Shown here piece by piece: positions 52,816-60,625 of a stretch of DNA of 64,000 bases (positions are counted from its first letter, which is position 1; the number at the start of each line of letters is the position of its first letter). This stretch comes from Haloferax sp. Atlit-12N (GTDB lineage: Archaea; Halobacteriota; Halobacteria; Halobacteriales; Haloferacaceae), in contig NZ_PSYW01000002.1 in assembly GCF_003383095.1 (NCBI RefSeq), positions 124,001-188,000 on the forward strand. Direction: 5' to 3'. Made by a program: the position numbers and the translations under genes. The notes beneath the pieces were generated by a model. That model did no database searches. It saw nothing but the letters and a program-made list of their open reading frames with translations, and was not told where the DNA came from.

Positions 52816-52893
52816 CACCCGCCCAAGGAGCGGCCGCATCTCAGTCGCTTGCCCGCCGACACACCGATAGTCGTCGGAGCCGACGCTCTCCGT

Positions 52894-53058
52894 ATGGCCG
52901 AGTGTAGCGAACCCGACTGCGAGAACGTCGCGGCGGTCAGGCTCTACGTTCCGTGGGACGCCGACAGGGACGTCTGTACGGCCCACGCGAGGGCGCTCGT
53001 CCAGCAGGACGGCGTCGTCGCCGAACCCCTCGATGGGGCCGAAGACGACTGGGCGTAA
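52894..53058 (+). CDS. Very small zinc-binding protein
   Basis: A 54-residue haloarchaeal protein with one likely zinc site formed by CSEPDC (Cys-x4-Cys) and, after a short beta hairpin (AAVRLYVPWDADRD), CTAH (Cys-x2-His). The remainder is an acidic tail ending EDDWA. It belongs to the numerous uncharacterised zinc micro-proteins of haloarchaea. The ATG at 52894 begins the motif; the longer frame from 52849 lacks support. It is 78 bases after tmcA and may share its transcript. Confidence 0.75.
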   Translation: MAECSEPDCENVAAVRLYVPWDADRDVCTAHARALVQQDGVVAEPLDGAEDDWA

Positions 53059-53187
53059 GTCAGCCGGTCGCAGTGCGGCTGGTCGTAGTGCGGCCGGCCG
53101 CGGGCTGAGCAGTCACAGGTCGATGCGTCGCTGTCGGGGAGCGACGACGCGCAGAAAATCAGGGTCGGCGGCTGGTCGAGGCGGCGC

Positions 53188-53922
53188 TCACCGGAGCGTG
53201 ACGGCCATCATCACTTCGTCGACGTAGTCACCGTCTATCTTGTAGTGAGCGTCGCGGACGGCTTCGGTCTCCCAGCCGTGGCCTTCGAGGAACGCGATTG
53301 CCTCCTCGTTGGTCGCCGGAACGCTGTTGTAGAGTTTCTCGAAGCCGCGCTCCCGAGCCCAGTCGACGCCGCGGTCGAGGAGTTTGCTCCCGATGCCGTG
53401 GCCGCGGAATTCCGGTCGCGTGCCGACTGTCAGGACGGCGGTGTGGCTCAGTTTCTCCGCCTCGGGCAGGTCGAGGTGGACCCAGCCGGCGAGTTCGTCG
53501 CCGACGGTGGCGACGAACACCATCCGGGAACTGACCTCGTTGTGTCGGAGGACGACCTCCTCGTGGTCGAGTAGGTCGGCGACCGTCTCGGCCTCGATGT
53601 ACCGGCCCTCGTCCGCGACCTCGTGGATGGCGTCGACGAGGCTCTCCAAGTCGACGTTCTGGGCCATCCGAATCGTCACGTCGAGGTCGCCGAGTTCCAC
53701 CGTCTCCTCCTCGCCGGGCGCGTAGGCCACCTCCACGTGGTTGCCGACCTTTCGGATGTAGCCGTCCCGCCGCAGGACGGTCAGGTGCGCCCCCAGCGCC
53801 GCCGGCTCGAAGTTGAGCGCTCGCCGTACCTCGTCCTCGCGGACGGTCCCGTGGCGCTCGATGTACTCGTAGATGTCCTTGCGGTCTTTGTGTCCGAAGT
53901 TGAGACTGTCAGTTACTTCCAT
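53188..53922 (-). CDS. Winged-helix domain fused to GNAT acetyltransferase
   Basis: A 244-residue protein. Residues about 8-70 form a winged helix (DRKDIYEYIERHGTVREDEVRRAL, LGAHLTVLRRDGYIRKVGNHVEVAY). Residues about 80-240 form a GNAT domain with TVGTRPEFRGHGIGSKLLDRGVDWARERGF as the acetyl-CoA loop and SVPATNEEAIAFLEGHGWE after it. It could be a transcription factor whose acetyltransferase part senses acetyl-CoA or a small amine, or an acetylase brought to DNA. TATAAAT on this strand near 53944 fits a leaderless start at the ATG at 53922. Confidence 0.87.
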   Translation of the reverse strand: MEVTDSLNFGHKDRKDIYEYIERHGTVREDEVRRALNFEPAALGAHLTVLRRDGYIRKVGNHVEVAYAPGEEETVELGDLDVTIRMAQNVDLESLVDAIHEVADEGRYIEAETVADLLDHEEVVLRHNEVSSRMVFVATVGDELAGWVHLDLPEAEKLSHTAVLTVGTRPEFRGHGIGSKLLDRGVDWARERGFEKLYNSVPATNEEAIAFLEGHGWETEAVRDAHYKIDGDYVDEVMMAVTLR

Positions 53923-54019
53923 GGTACACAATCACACTCATGATTTATAATTGTTGTTCGTGCCGGACCCGACGACAGTCGGTGGAGCCGACGGGTGAAT
54001 CGGGGCTCGTGCGCCGCCC

Positions 54020-54460
54020 TCAGCGCCTCTCGGGGACGCAGGTCAGCAGTTGGGCGGTGTCGAGCACGTCGTGGGTCCGCAGCAGGACTTCGGCGGCCTC
54101 GCGGACCGTGAAGTCCGCGTCGAGGTCGACGCCGTAACACTGGGCGTACATGGTGAGCCAGTCGTTCATCGCCCGGTGGAGCAGTTCGAACTCCTCGCCG
54201 GTAAACGAGACCTGCCGGTCGCCCGTCCGCGCGCTGACGTAGAGCGACACCGCCGGGCCGACGCCGTCGCGGGCGCATTCGAGCGCGCGCTGGTCCGCGG
54301 CCGACGGCGGCGGCGGGTCGAACGACTCCCGGGCCTCTCGGGCCTCGGCGGCGAGGGCTCTGGCACGCTCCCCGAATCGAACGTCTTCGGGGTGGCGCTC
54401 CTCGGCACCGCGACCGTCGGCGACGGGGCGGGACTCCGATTGGGTCACGTCGCGACTCAT
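54020..54460 (-). CDS. Uncharacterised protein at the end of the ETF operon
   Basis: A 146-residue acidic, largely helical protein. The first 40 residues are polar and disordered. The rest includes FGERARALAAEAREARESF, VSLYVSARTGDRQVSFTGEEFELLHRAM in pieces, NDWLTMYAQCYGVDLDADFTV and LLRTHDVLDTAQLLTCVP. I do not recognise the family. Its start lies 13 bases after the FixC stop, so it is very likely the fourth gene of the etfB-etfA-fixC unit and may be a haloarchaeal accessory protein of that complex. Confidence 0.75.
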   Translation of the reverse strand: MSRDVTQSESRPVADGRGAEERHPEDVRFGERARALAAEAREARESFDPPPPSAADQRALECARDGVGPAVSLYVSARTGDRQVSFTGEEFELLHRAMNDWLTMYAQCYGVDLDADFTVREAAEVLLRTHDVLDTAQLLTCVPERR

Positions 54461-54473
54461 TGGCTCACCTCGG

Positions 54474-56138
54474 TCACCCCCACTTGAACTCGACGCCCTT
54501 GTCGCCGCGCGGGTGGGTCCATTCGGTGTCGGCGACGACGGCGCAGGTGCCGCACTCGACGCAGGGCTGGGTGTCGAGGCTGACGACGCGCTCCTCCGAG
54601 CCGTTGGTCCGGACGACCTCCTCGCGGTAACAGCCGCCGCCGAAGTCGACCGCGGAGACGGGGCAGGCCGCCACCGCGGCCCCGCTCGCCTCGTAGGACT
54701 CGTCGCGGAGCGTGATGTGCGGGCTGCCGATGTCGGTGTCGTAGGTCAGCCCGCCGATGCGGGCTTCGAGGTCCGGCGGCGTCACCGAACTCTCGTCGCG
54801 CACTCGCGTTCCCAACTCCTCGGCGATGACCGTCGGGAGCGTGACGTAGGGCGTCCGCGTGTCCGGCATCAGCGCCGACAGCGTCGGGACGTTGTAGAGG
54901 CGTTCGAGCCGTCCGGAAAGCGCGCGGACGCCGGCGCGCCCGACCGCCGAGGTGAGTACGATATCGACCACGTCGGTCACGCCGTCATCCTCGGCGACGC
55001 CGCGGAGCAGTTCGTAGCCGCGGGGGCGGAGCTTCTTCATCACGCCCTCGCTCCGGAGTTTGCGGGCGTAGCGGGTCCCAGCCTTCTCCGGTTCGTTGCG
55101 CGACTTGGCCTGCGCGTACGACTCCGCGGCGAGCGCGCCGGCGGTGACGGCGTGGTTCATGCCCTTGATGATGGGCCCCTGTGCCTGCATCTGGCCGGCC
55201 GCGTCGCCGACGAGGAGCAGGCGGCCGAAGTGCGGTTCGCGCAGGGCGACCTTCTTGGAGTCGGGCACGAGTTTCGCGCTGTACTCCAGTTCGGTGTAGT
55301 CGTCGCCGAGCCACTGCGCGAGCAGCGGATGGGTCAAGAGCCCGTCCAGTAGCTCGTGGGGCTCCGCCTGCTCCGCGACGAGGCTGTCGAGATGGAACAC
55401 CGTCCCGAGCGACAGCGTGTCGCGGTTCGTGTAGAGGAAGCCGCCGCCGCGGACGCCCTCGAACAGGTCGCCCGAGAACAGGTGCGCCGCCCCCTCGTCT
55501 TCCGCCACGTCGAACCGGTCGGCGATGGCGTCTTCCGGCATGTCGACGACGGCCTTGACGCCCTGGAACCACTCGTCGGGCTCGTCCCAGTCCATCAGGC
55601 CCGCGTCGCGAGCGAGTTCGGAGTTCACCCCGTCGGCCGCGACGATGATATCGGCGGTTATCGGGTCGAGTTCGTCCAGCGTGACGCCGACGATGCGGCC
55701 CTCCTCGCGGAGCAGGCCGTTGACGTGGACGCCCGTCAGGAGGCCGCCGCCGGTCTCGCGGGTCCGCTCGTGGACGCGGTCTTCGAGCCACGAGTCCATC
55801 TTCCGCCGGAGAACGGAGTCGGACCACTCGGTGTCGTGTTCGTGGAGGTCCGTGAGGTCGAACGACTCGACCTTGTCGCCGGCGATGTTGTGGATGCGGT
55901 ACTTCGTGATGGGCCGCTCGGCGGCCGCCTCGCGGAACCCCGGAAAGAGGTCGTCGATGGTGTACGGCGCGGACTCCTCGGCGTAGATGAGCCCGCCCGA
56001 GACGTTCTTCGACCCGGCCTCGACGCCGCGTTCGAGGACGAGCGTCTCGATGCCGTAGTTGGCGAACGTCGCGGCCGCCGCCGCCCCACCGGGACCCGCC
56101 CCGACGACCAGCGCCTCGTAGTGTTCGTAGTCGCTCAT
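54474..56138 (-). CDS. fixC: FixC-type ETF:quinone oxidoreductase with fused FixX domain
   Basis: A 554-residue flavoprotein passing electrons from EtfAB to membrane quinone. The FAD-binding start is EALVVGAGPGGAAAAATFA, followed by ERGVEAGSKNVSGG and a GDAAGQMQAQGPIIKGMNHA loop in two parts. The last 95 residues are a ferredoxin-like FixX module: four cysteines in CPVSAVDFGGGC and CVECGTC suit one 4Fe-4S cluster. In Fix systems FixC and FixX are usually separate proteins. It overlaps etfA by four bases and is flanked downstream by an uncharacterised gene. Confidence 0.94.
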   Translation of the reverse strand: MSDYEHYEALVVGAGPGGAAAAATFANYGIETLVLERGVEAGSKNVSGGLIYAEESAPYTIDDLFPGFREAAAERPITKYRIHNIAGDKVESFDLTDLHEHDTEWSDSVLRRKMDSWLEDRVHERTRETGGGLLTGVHVNGLLREEGRIVGVTLDELDPITADIIVAADGVNSELARDAGLMDWDEPDEWFQGVKAVVDMPEDAIADRFDVAEDEGAAHLFSGDLFEGVRGGGFLYTNRDTLSLGTVFHLDSLVAEQAEPHELLDGLLTHPLLAQWLGDDYTELEYSAKLVPDSKKVALREPHFGRLLLVGDAAGQMQAQGPIIKGMNHAVTAGALAAESYAQAKSRNEPEKAGTRYARKLRSEGVMKKLRPRGYELLRGVAEDDGVTDVVDIVLTSAVGRAGVRALSGRLERLYNVPTLSALMPDTRTPYVTLPTVIAEELGTRVRDESSVTPPDLEARIGGLTYDTDIGSPHITLRDESYEASGAAVAACPVSAVDFGGGCYREEVVRTNGSEERVVSLDTQPCVECGTCAVVADTEWTHPRGDKGVEFKWG

Positions 56139-57862
56139 TGCGACTCACCCCGGTCGTCCGCGGCCGCGCCATCGTCGGGCGTTCCGGTCGGTTCGGTTCC
56201 CCCGTCGCTGGCGACCGCCGCCTCGAACCGGCCCTCCTTGAGCGCCGTCGTCAGCCTCGGCAGCACCTCGAACAGGTCGCCCTCGATGAAGTAGTCCGAG
56301 AAGTCGCGGATACGGGCGTCGGGGTCGGTGTTGACCGCGACGATGGTGTCCGACTCGTCCATGCCGACCTTGTGCTGGACCGCGCCGGAGATGCCCGCCG
56401 CGATGTAGAGTTTCGGCGCGACGACCTGCCCCGTCTCGCCTATCTGTCTGTCCTCGTGGGTGTACTGCTCGACGTGGCCGTCGAAGTTGAACGACCCCGT
56501 GACGATGCCGCGGGTGACGCCCACCTCGGCGTCCTCGAACTGGCCGGCGAGGTCCAAGGCGAGTTCGATACCCTTCGTCGGGTCGTCGCCGATGCCGCGG
56601 CCGACCGCGACGATGACGTCGTGGCCGGTCAGGTCGATACCCTCGTCCAACTGGTCGAAGTCCGTGACGGTGACGCGGAACCAGTCGTCGTCGAGCGGGG
56701 CGTCGTGTTCGACGACGAGTCCCTCACGGTCGGCGTCGGGTTCGGGCAGGTCGAAGCTCCCCGGGATGACCGACGCGCCCTGCGGGTGGAACTCCCGCGT
56801 CGGGTTGTCGATACAGAGGATGGTCGAGTATTCGAAGCCGGAGAAGTCCGGGCGCTTCATGTGCAGGACGCGCTGGAACTCCTTTTTCTCGCCCGCGACG
56901 CCGGTCTTGACCGGGTTCGAGATGACCTCTTCCGTGATGTAGAGCCCAGAGCAGTCGCTGGCGAGGCCGGAGTCGAGTTCGGCCTGCACGAGCGCCGAGA
57001 GGTCCCGGCCGTTGTTCGTCGCCGGGAACAGCACGTACCGCGGCTTGTCGTAGTCGCGCCACGGCTCGTCGCGGCCGTCCGTGACCTCGAAGTTCTCGTG
57101 GGTCGCCCCCGCGCGGGCCATGTCGCAGAATATCTCGGTGTACGGCTTGTGCTGGAAGCGTTCGAGCCGGGCGTCCTCGCGGACGACGACCACGTCCGCG
57201 CCGTAGGCGATGACGTCCTCGACGTGCTTCGACACGTCGGAGCCGATGAGGACTGCGACGACCCGCTCGTCGGTCGTGTAGTCGTCGTTGTAGGTGTCCA
57301 TCAGTTCACGGGCCTTGCCCAGCATCTCTTTGGACACGTCCACGAGTTCGCCCGCCTGCGTCTCGCAGTAGACCCACATGTCGCGGTAGGTACCCCCGTG
57401 GAGCGACCGGACGTGTCGCTTGTCGCGGGTCGGGTGGTCGAGGTCCGGGTGACGCTCCTCGGGCGGCCGTTCGTCCACCTCGACTTCCGTGTCTTCCTCG
57501 TCGCTTCCCTTCACGGAGTCGATGCGGTTTCTGATGAGCCGCTTCACCGGGTCGCGGTCCTCGCCGGTCTCCTCGCGTTCGAGGAGCGATTCGAGGTCCG
57601 AGACCTCCTCGACGCTCTGGAGGGCGTTCCCGACCTCTGCAGTGCTCATCGACGCGAGGTCCATCCCGTCGGCATCGGCCGGCTCGTCGTCGTTCTCGGA
57701 GAACTTCTCGATGCGGCTCTCGATGAGCGCGACGGCCGGCGCGCGGTTCTGCCCGCGGTGTTCGGCCTGTAGAATCTCCTCTAACTCGCCGAGGTCGTCG
57801 ATGTCCTTGATGGCCGGACCGAGCTCCGAAATCTCGTAGTCGCCGGGGTCGAAGTCGGTCAC
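56135..57862 (-). CDS. etfA: Electron transfer flavoprotein alpha subunit with N-terminal extension
   Basis: A 575-residue EtfA/FixB. The conventional part begins near residue 155 (DMWVYCETQAGELVDVSKEMLG) and includes the FAD site: VAVGRGIGDDPTKGIELALDLAGQF, QIGETGQVVAPKLYIAAGISGAVQH and VAVNTDPDARI. Before it lies an extension of about 150 residues with two related units of about 40 residues (one starting GPAIKDIDDLGELEEIL, the other GNALQSVEEVSDLESLL) separated by acidic linkers. A 22-residue acidic tail ends the protein. The gene is two bases after etfB and overlaps fixC. Confidence 0.94.
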   Translation of the reverse strand: MTDFDPGDYEISELGPAIKDIDDLGELEEILQAEHRGQNRAPAVALIESRIEKFSENDDEPADADGMDLASMSTAEVGNALQSVEEVSDLESLLEREETGEDRDPVKRLIRNRIDSVKGSDEEDTEVEVDERPPEERHPDLDHPTRDKRHVRSLHGGTYRDMWVYCETQAGELVDVSKEMLGKARELMDTYNDDYTTDERVVAVLIGSDVSKHVEDVIAYGADVVVVREDARLERFQHKPYTEIFCDMARAGATHENFEVTDGRDEPWRDYDKPRYVLFPATNNGRDLSALVQAELDSGLASDCSGLYITEEVISNPVKTGVAGEKKEFQRVLHMKRPDFSGFEYSTILCIDNPTREFHPQGASVIPGSFDLPEPDADREGLVVEHDAPLDDDWFRVTVTDFDQLDEGIDLTGHDVIVAVGRGIGDDPTKGIELALDLAGQFEDAEVGVTRGIVTGSFNFDGHVEQYTHEDRQIGETGQVVAPKLYIAAGISGAVQHKVGMDESDTIVAVNTDPDARIRDFSDYFIEGDLFEVLPRLTTALKEGRFEAAVASDGGTEPTGTPDDGAAADDRGESQ

Positions 57863-57864
57863 GC

Positions 57865-58746
57865 TCAGTCACCCCCCGCGGCCGCGGCGTCGCCGGCGTC
57901 GTCGCCCACCGCCGACTGCATCGCGGTCAGCACGTCCTGCATGGCTCCCGTGTCGTCCGGGTCGACCATCGTCGCCTCCCGCTCCGCCGGGGCCTTCGGA
58001 ATCGGGTCGACCGACGAGACGATGGTCGGCGAGCCGTCGAGGCCGATGTAGTCCGGGTCGACGTTGATGTCGGCGTGGTCCCGCACCGTCAGGTGCTCCT
58101 CGTAGTTCTCGGCGCGCGCTCGGGTCTCCTCGCGCAGGTCCTTTAGCGTCAGCCGCTCGCCCGCCGTCCGATACGACGGCTCGAACTCGGGGTCCGCGAC
58201 GACGAACGCCGGAAGCTCCGTCTCGACGGTCTCTATCTCCTCGATGTCGCCTTCGACCAGTCGCTTGGCGCGCAGCGTCCCCGCCTCCTCGTCGATGTCG
58301 AGGGAGATGACGTGCGTGACGAGCGGCATGTCGAGACACCAGTTCGTCTGCGGGCCGGTGTGGCCCGTCTCCCCGTCTGCGGTCTTGAACCCGGCGAACA
58401 CCACGTCCGGTTCGCCGAGCGTCTCGATGCCCGCGCTGAGCGTGATGGCCGTCGCCCACGTGTCGGCGGCCGCCATCTCGCGGTCCGAGACGAGGTGGAG
58501 GTCGTCGGCGTACACCGTCTCCATCGCCTCCTGTAACACCTCCTTGTACCCCGGCGGCCCCATGCTCATCACGCTCACTCGCCCGCCGTGTCGAACCCGC
58601 GTCTGGAGCGCCGCCTCCAGCGCAAAGCGGTCGTTCGGATTCATTACTGTGGGCGTCTTCCCCCGTTCGAGGTGCCCGTCCTCGTCAAACGATACCTGGC
58701 CCTCCCGGAAGTCGGGCACGCCTTTGGTAAGTACCACCATGTGCAT
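57865..58746 (-). CDS. etfB: Electron transfer flavoprotein beta subunit
   Basis: A 293-residue EtfB/FixA, partner of EtfA, binding AMP or a second FAD. It has MVVLTKGVPDFREGQVSF, MNPNDRFALEAALQTR and the segment TADGETGHTGPQTNWCLDMP, whose DGET...GPQ pattern is closer to the bifurcating (FixA-like) group than to mitochondrial ETF. The final 30 residues are Ala/Gly/Asp-rich. The start is the ATG at 58746; one two codons on (58740) or an upstream GTG (58755) are alternatives. It begins the operon; AT-rich TTATTATGAA lies upstream. Confidence 0.93.
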   Translation of the reverse strand: MHMVVLTKGVPDFREGQVSFDEDGHLERGKTPTVMNPNDRFALEAALQTRVRHGGRVSVMSMGPPGYKEVLQEAMETVYADDLHLVSDREMAAADTWATAITLSAGIETLGEPDVVFAGFKTADGETGHTGPQTNWCLDMPLVTHVISLDIDEEAGTLRAKRLVEGDIEEIETVETELPAFVVADPEFEPSYRTAGERLTLKDLREETRARAENYEEHLTVRDHADINVDPDYIGLDGSPTIVSSVDPIPKAPAEREATMVDPDDTGAMQDVLTAMQSAVGDDAGDAAAAGGD

Positions 58747-58875
58747 TGAGAACACTCTCCCGTTAATGCTAGCTCATATTCATAATAATCTTTTGTGCTA
58801 GGTGGCCGGAATGTCCGCGCCGCTCACGGGGTCGCTGTCGGCGTCCTCGCCCGCAAAAAATCGGGGTTTCTTCCC

Positions 58876-59262
<387 letters not shown>

Positions 59263-59372
59263 TCAGGCGACGCGACGCGCGAATCGGTTCCTCGACCCGC
59301 GCCGCGGCGGGGACGAGGCCACACAGCGCCCACTCGGTGGGGTGAATAGCCCCCGGCCCGAACCACCCCGAT

Positions 59373-59852
59373 ATGGACGTGTTCCTCTGGGTCGCGCTCG
59401 CCCTCTTGGTCCTCGGCGTCGTCGGGAGCGTCCTTCCGCTGCTCCCCGGCGCGCTCCTCTCCGTGCTCGGCGTGGTCATCTACTGGGTATCGACCGGCTT
59501 TGCGGACCCCGGGCCCATCGCGTTCGTCGGGCTCACTCTCGTCGGTCTCGTCGCGCTCGTCACCGACTACGCCGGCGGGATGGTCGCCGCGCGGTTCGGC
59601 GGCGCATCGACCCGAACGTCGATTGTCGCCGGGGTCGCCGGCTTCCTGCTCATGTTCCTCATCGGCCCGCTCGGCATCTTCGTCGGCGTCGCTGGCACGG
59701 TCTTCGCCCTCGAATACCTCGAACACCAGGACGCGGAAGAGAGCGGTCGGCGCGCGCTCGTCGCCACCGTCGGCGTCCTCGCCACCGCGGCGGTGCAGGC
59801 GCTGCTGACGTTCTCGATGCTCGTCGGGTTCGTCCTCACCGTGGTGGTCTAA
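59373..59852 (+). CDS. DUF456 membrane protein
   Basis: A 159-residue membrane protein of the DUF456 family, function unknown. About five hydrophobic segments are visible: LWVALALLVLGVVGSVLPLLPG, LLSVLGVVIYWVS, IAFVGLTLVGLVALVTDYAGG, VAGVAGFLLMFLIGPLGIFVG and VQALLTFSMLVGFVLTVV. The conserved prolines and glycines of LPLLPG and the GPLGIFVG segment are the family hallmarks. It is divergent from the ferredoxin gene and convergent with the cyclase-family gene. Confidence 0.88.
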   Translation: MDVFLWVALALLVLGVVGSVLPLLPGALLSVLGVVIYWVSTGFADPGPIAFVGLTLVGLVALVTDYAGGMVAARFGGASTRTSIVAGVAGFLLMFLIGPLGIFVGVAGTVFALEYLEHQDAEESGRRALVATVGVLATAAVQALLTFSMLVGFVLTVVV

Positions 59853-59899
59853 GGCCCGCCGTTCCACCCGGACCCGCGGTCGGCCGCGCCGCGGCCGAA

Positions 59900-60559
59900 C
59901 TACTGCTCGTCTCGACGCCGAATCAGCCCCGTCTCCGCGTCGGCGACGACCCGAGCGGGCGCGCCATCGGCGTCCACCCGAAGCGGCATGACGTACAGGT
60001 CGAACGTCCGGTCGGTCGGGAGCGCGTCCAACCCGCAGAGGTTCTCGACGACGAGCAGTCCCGCCCCGAGAATCGCGTGGTGCGCCGGGACGCCGTCGCC
60101 GCCGGTCGGGTCCGGACTGAGCGCGTCGATGCCGACCGAGAGCCCCCGTTCTGCACAGGCCCGTGCCGTCTCGGGCGCGAGCGCCGGGTGGTCGGGCATG
60201 CGCTCCGTCCCCCACTCGTCCTCCCAGCCGGTTCGGAACACGAGGAAATCCACGCGGGGTTCGAGATGTTCCGGAATCGCGTCCGGCCCGATTCGACCGC
60301 GGGGCCCCACGTCTCGGCAGTCGGCGACCCGAGCGGTGAACCGGAGGTCATCGACTGGGAAGTTGTCGAGGGTCGCGCCATCCGGTTCGGTGTGTGCGGG
60401 CGCATCGACGTGCGTTCCGGCGTGCGTGCCGAGTTCGAGCCGCGAGACGCGGTAGCCGTCGGTCTCGAAGTCGGCGTGCGACTCGACGGCGACAGGCGGG
60501 TCGCCGGGGTACGTCGGCATCCCGCTTTCGACGCGACGGGTGAGGTCGAGGAGGGTCAT
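59900..60559 (-). CDS. Cyclase-family hydrolase (kynurenine formamidase-like)
   Basis: A 219-residue metal-dependent hydrolase. The signature HAGTHVDAPAH near residue 45 provides metal and catalytic residues; MPTYPGDPPV precedes it and FLVFRTGWED and GIDALSPDPTGGDG follow. Relatives include kynurenine formamidase and isatin hydrolase. No tryptophan degradation genes are present, so the substrate is open. Its length and start (MTLLDLTRRVESG) are typical. Confidence 0.88.
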   Translation of the reverse strand: MTLLDLTRRVESGMPTYPGDPPVAVESHADFETDGYRVSRLELGTHAGTHVDAPAHTEPDGATLDNFPVDDLRFTARVADCRDVGPRGRIGPDAIPEHLEPRVDFLVFRTGWEDEWGTERMPDHPALAPETARACAERGLSVGIDALSPDPTGGDGVPAHHAILGAGLLVVENLCGLDALPTDRTFDLYVMPLRVDADGAPARVVADAETGLIRRRDEQ

Positions 60560-60625
60560 ACCACCCCCTACGCGGCGGTGGGTAAAACGAGTATTTGTGT
60601 CGAGAGCGGGTTTCGGTCGCTCGAC

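Noticed and set aside
53059..53187. Short imperfect repeat of GGTCGYAGTGCGGCY
   Set aside because: Only two copies of about 15 bases in GC-rich intergenic DNA, with no sign of function.
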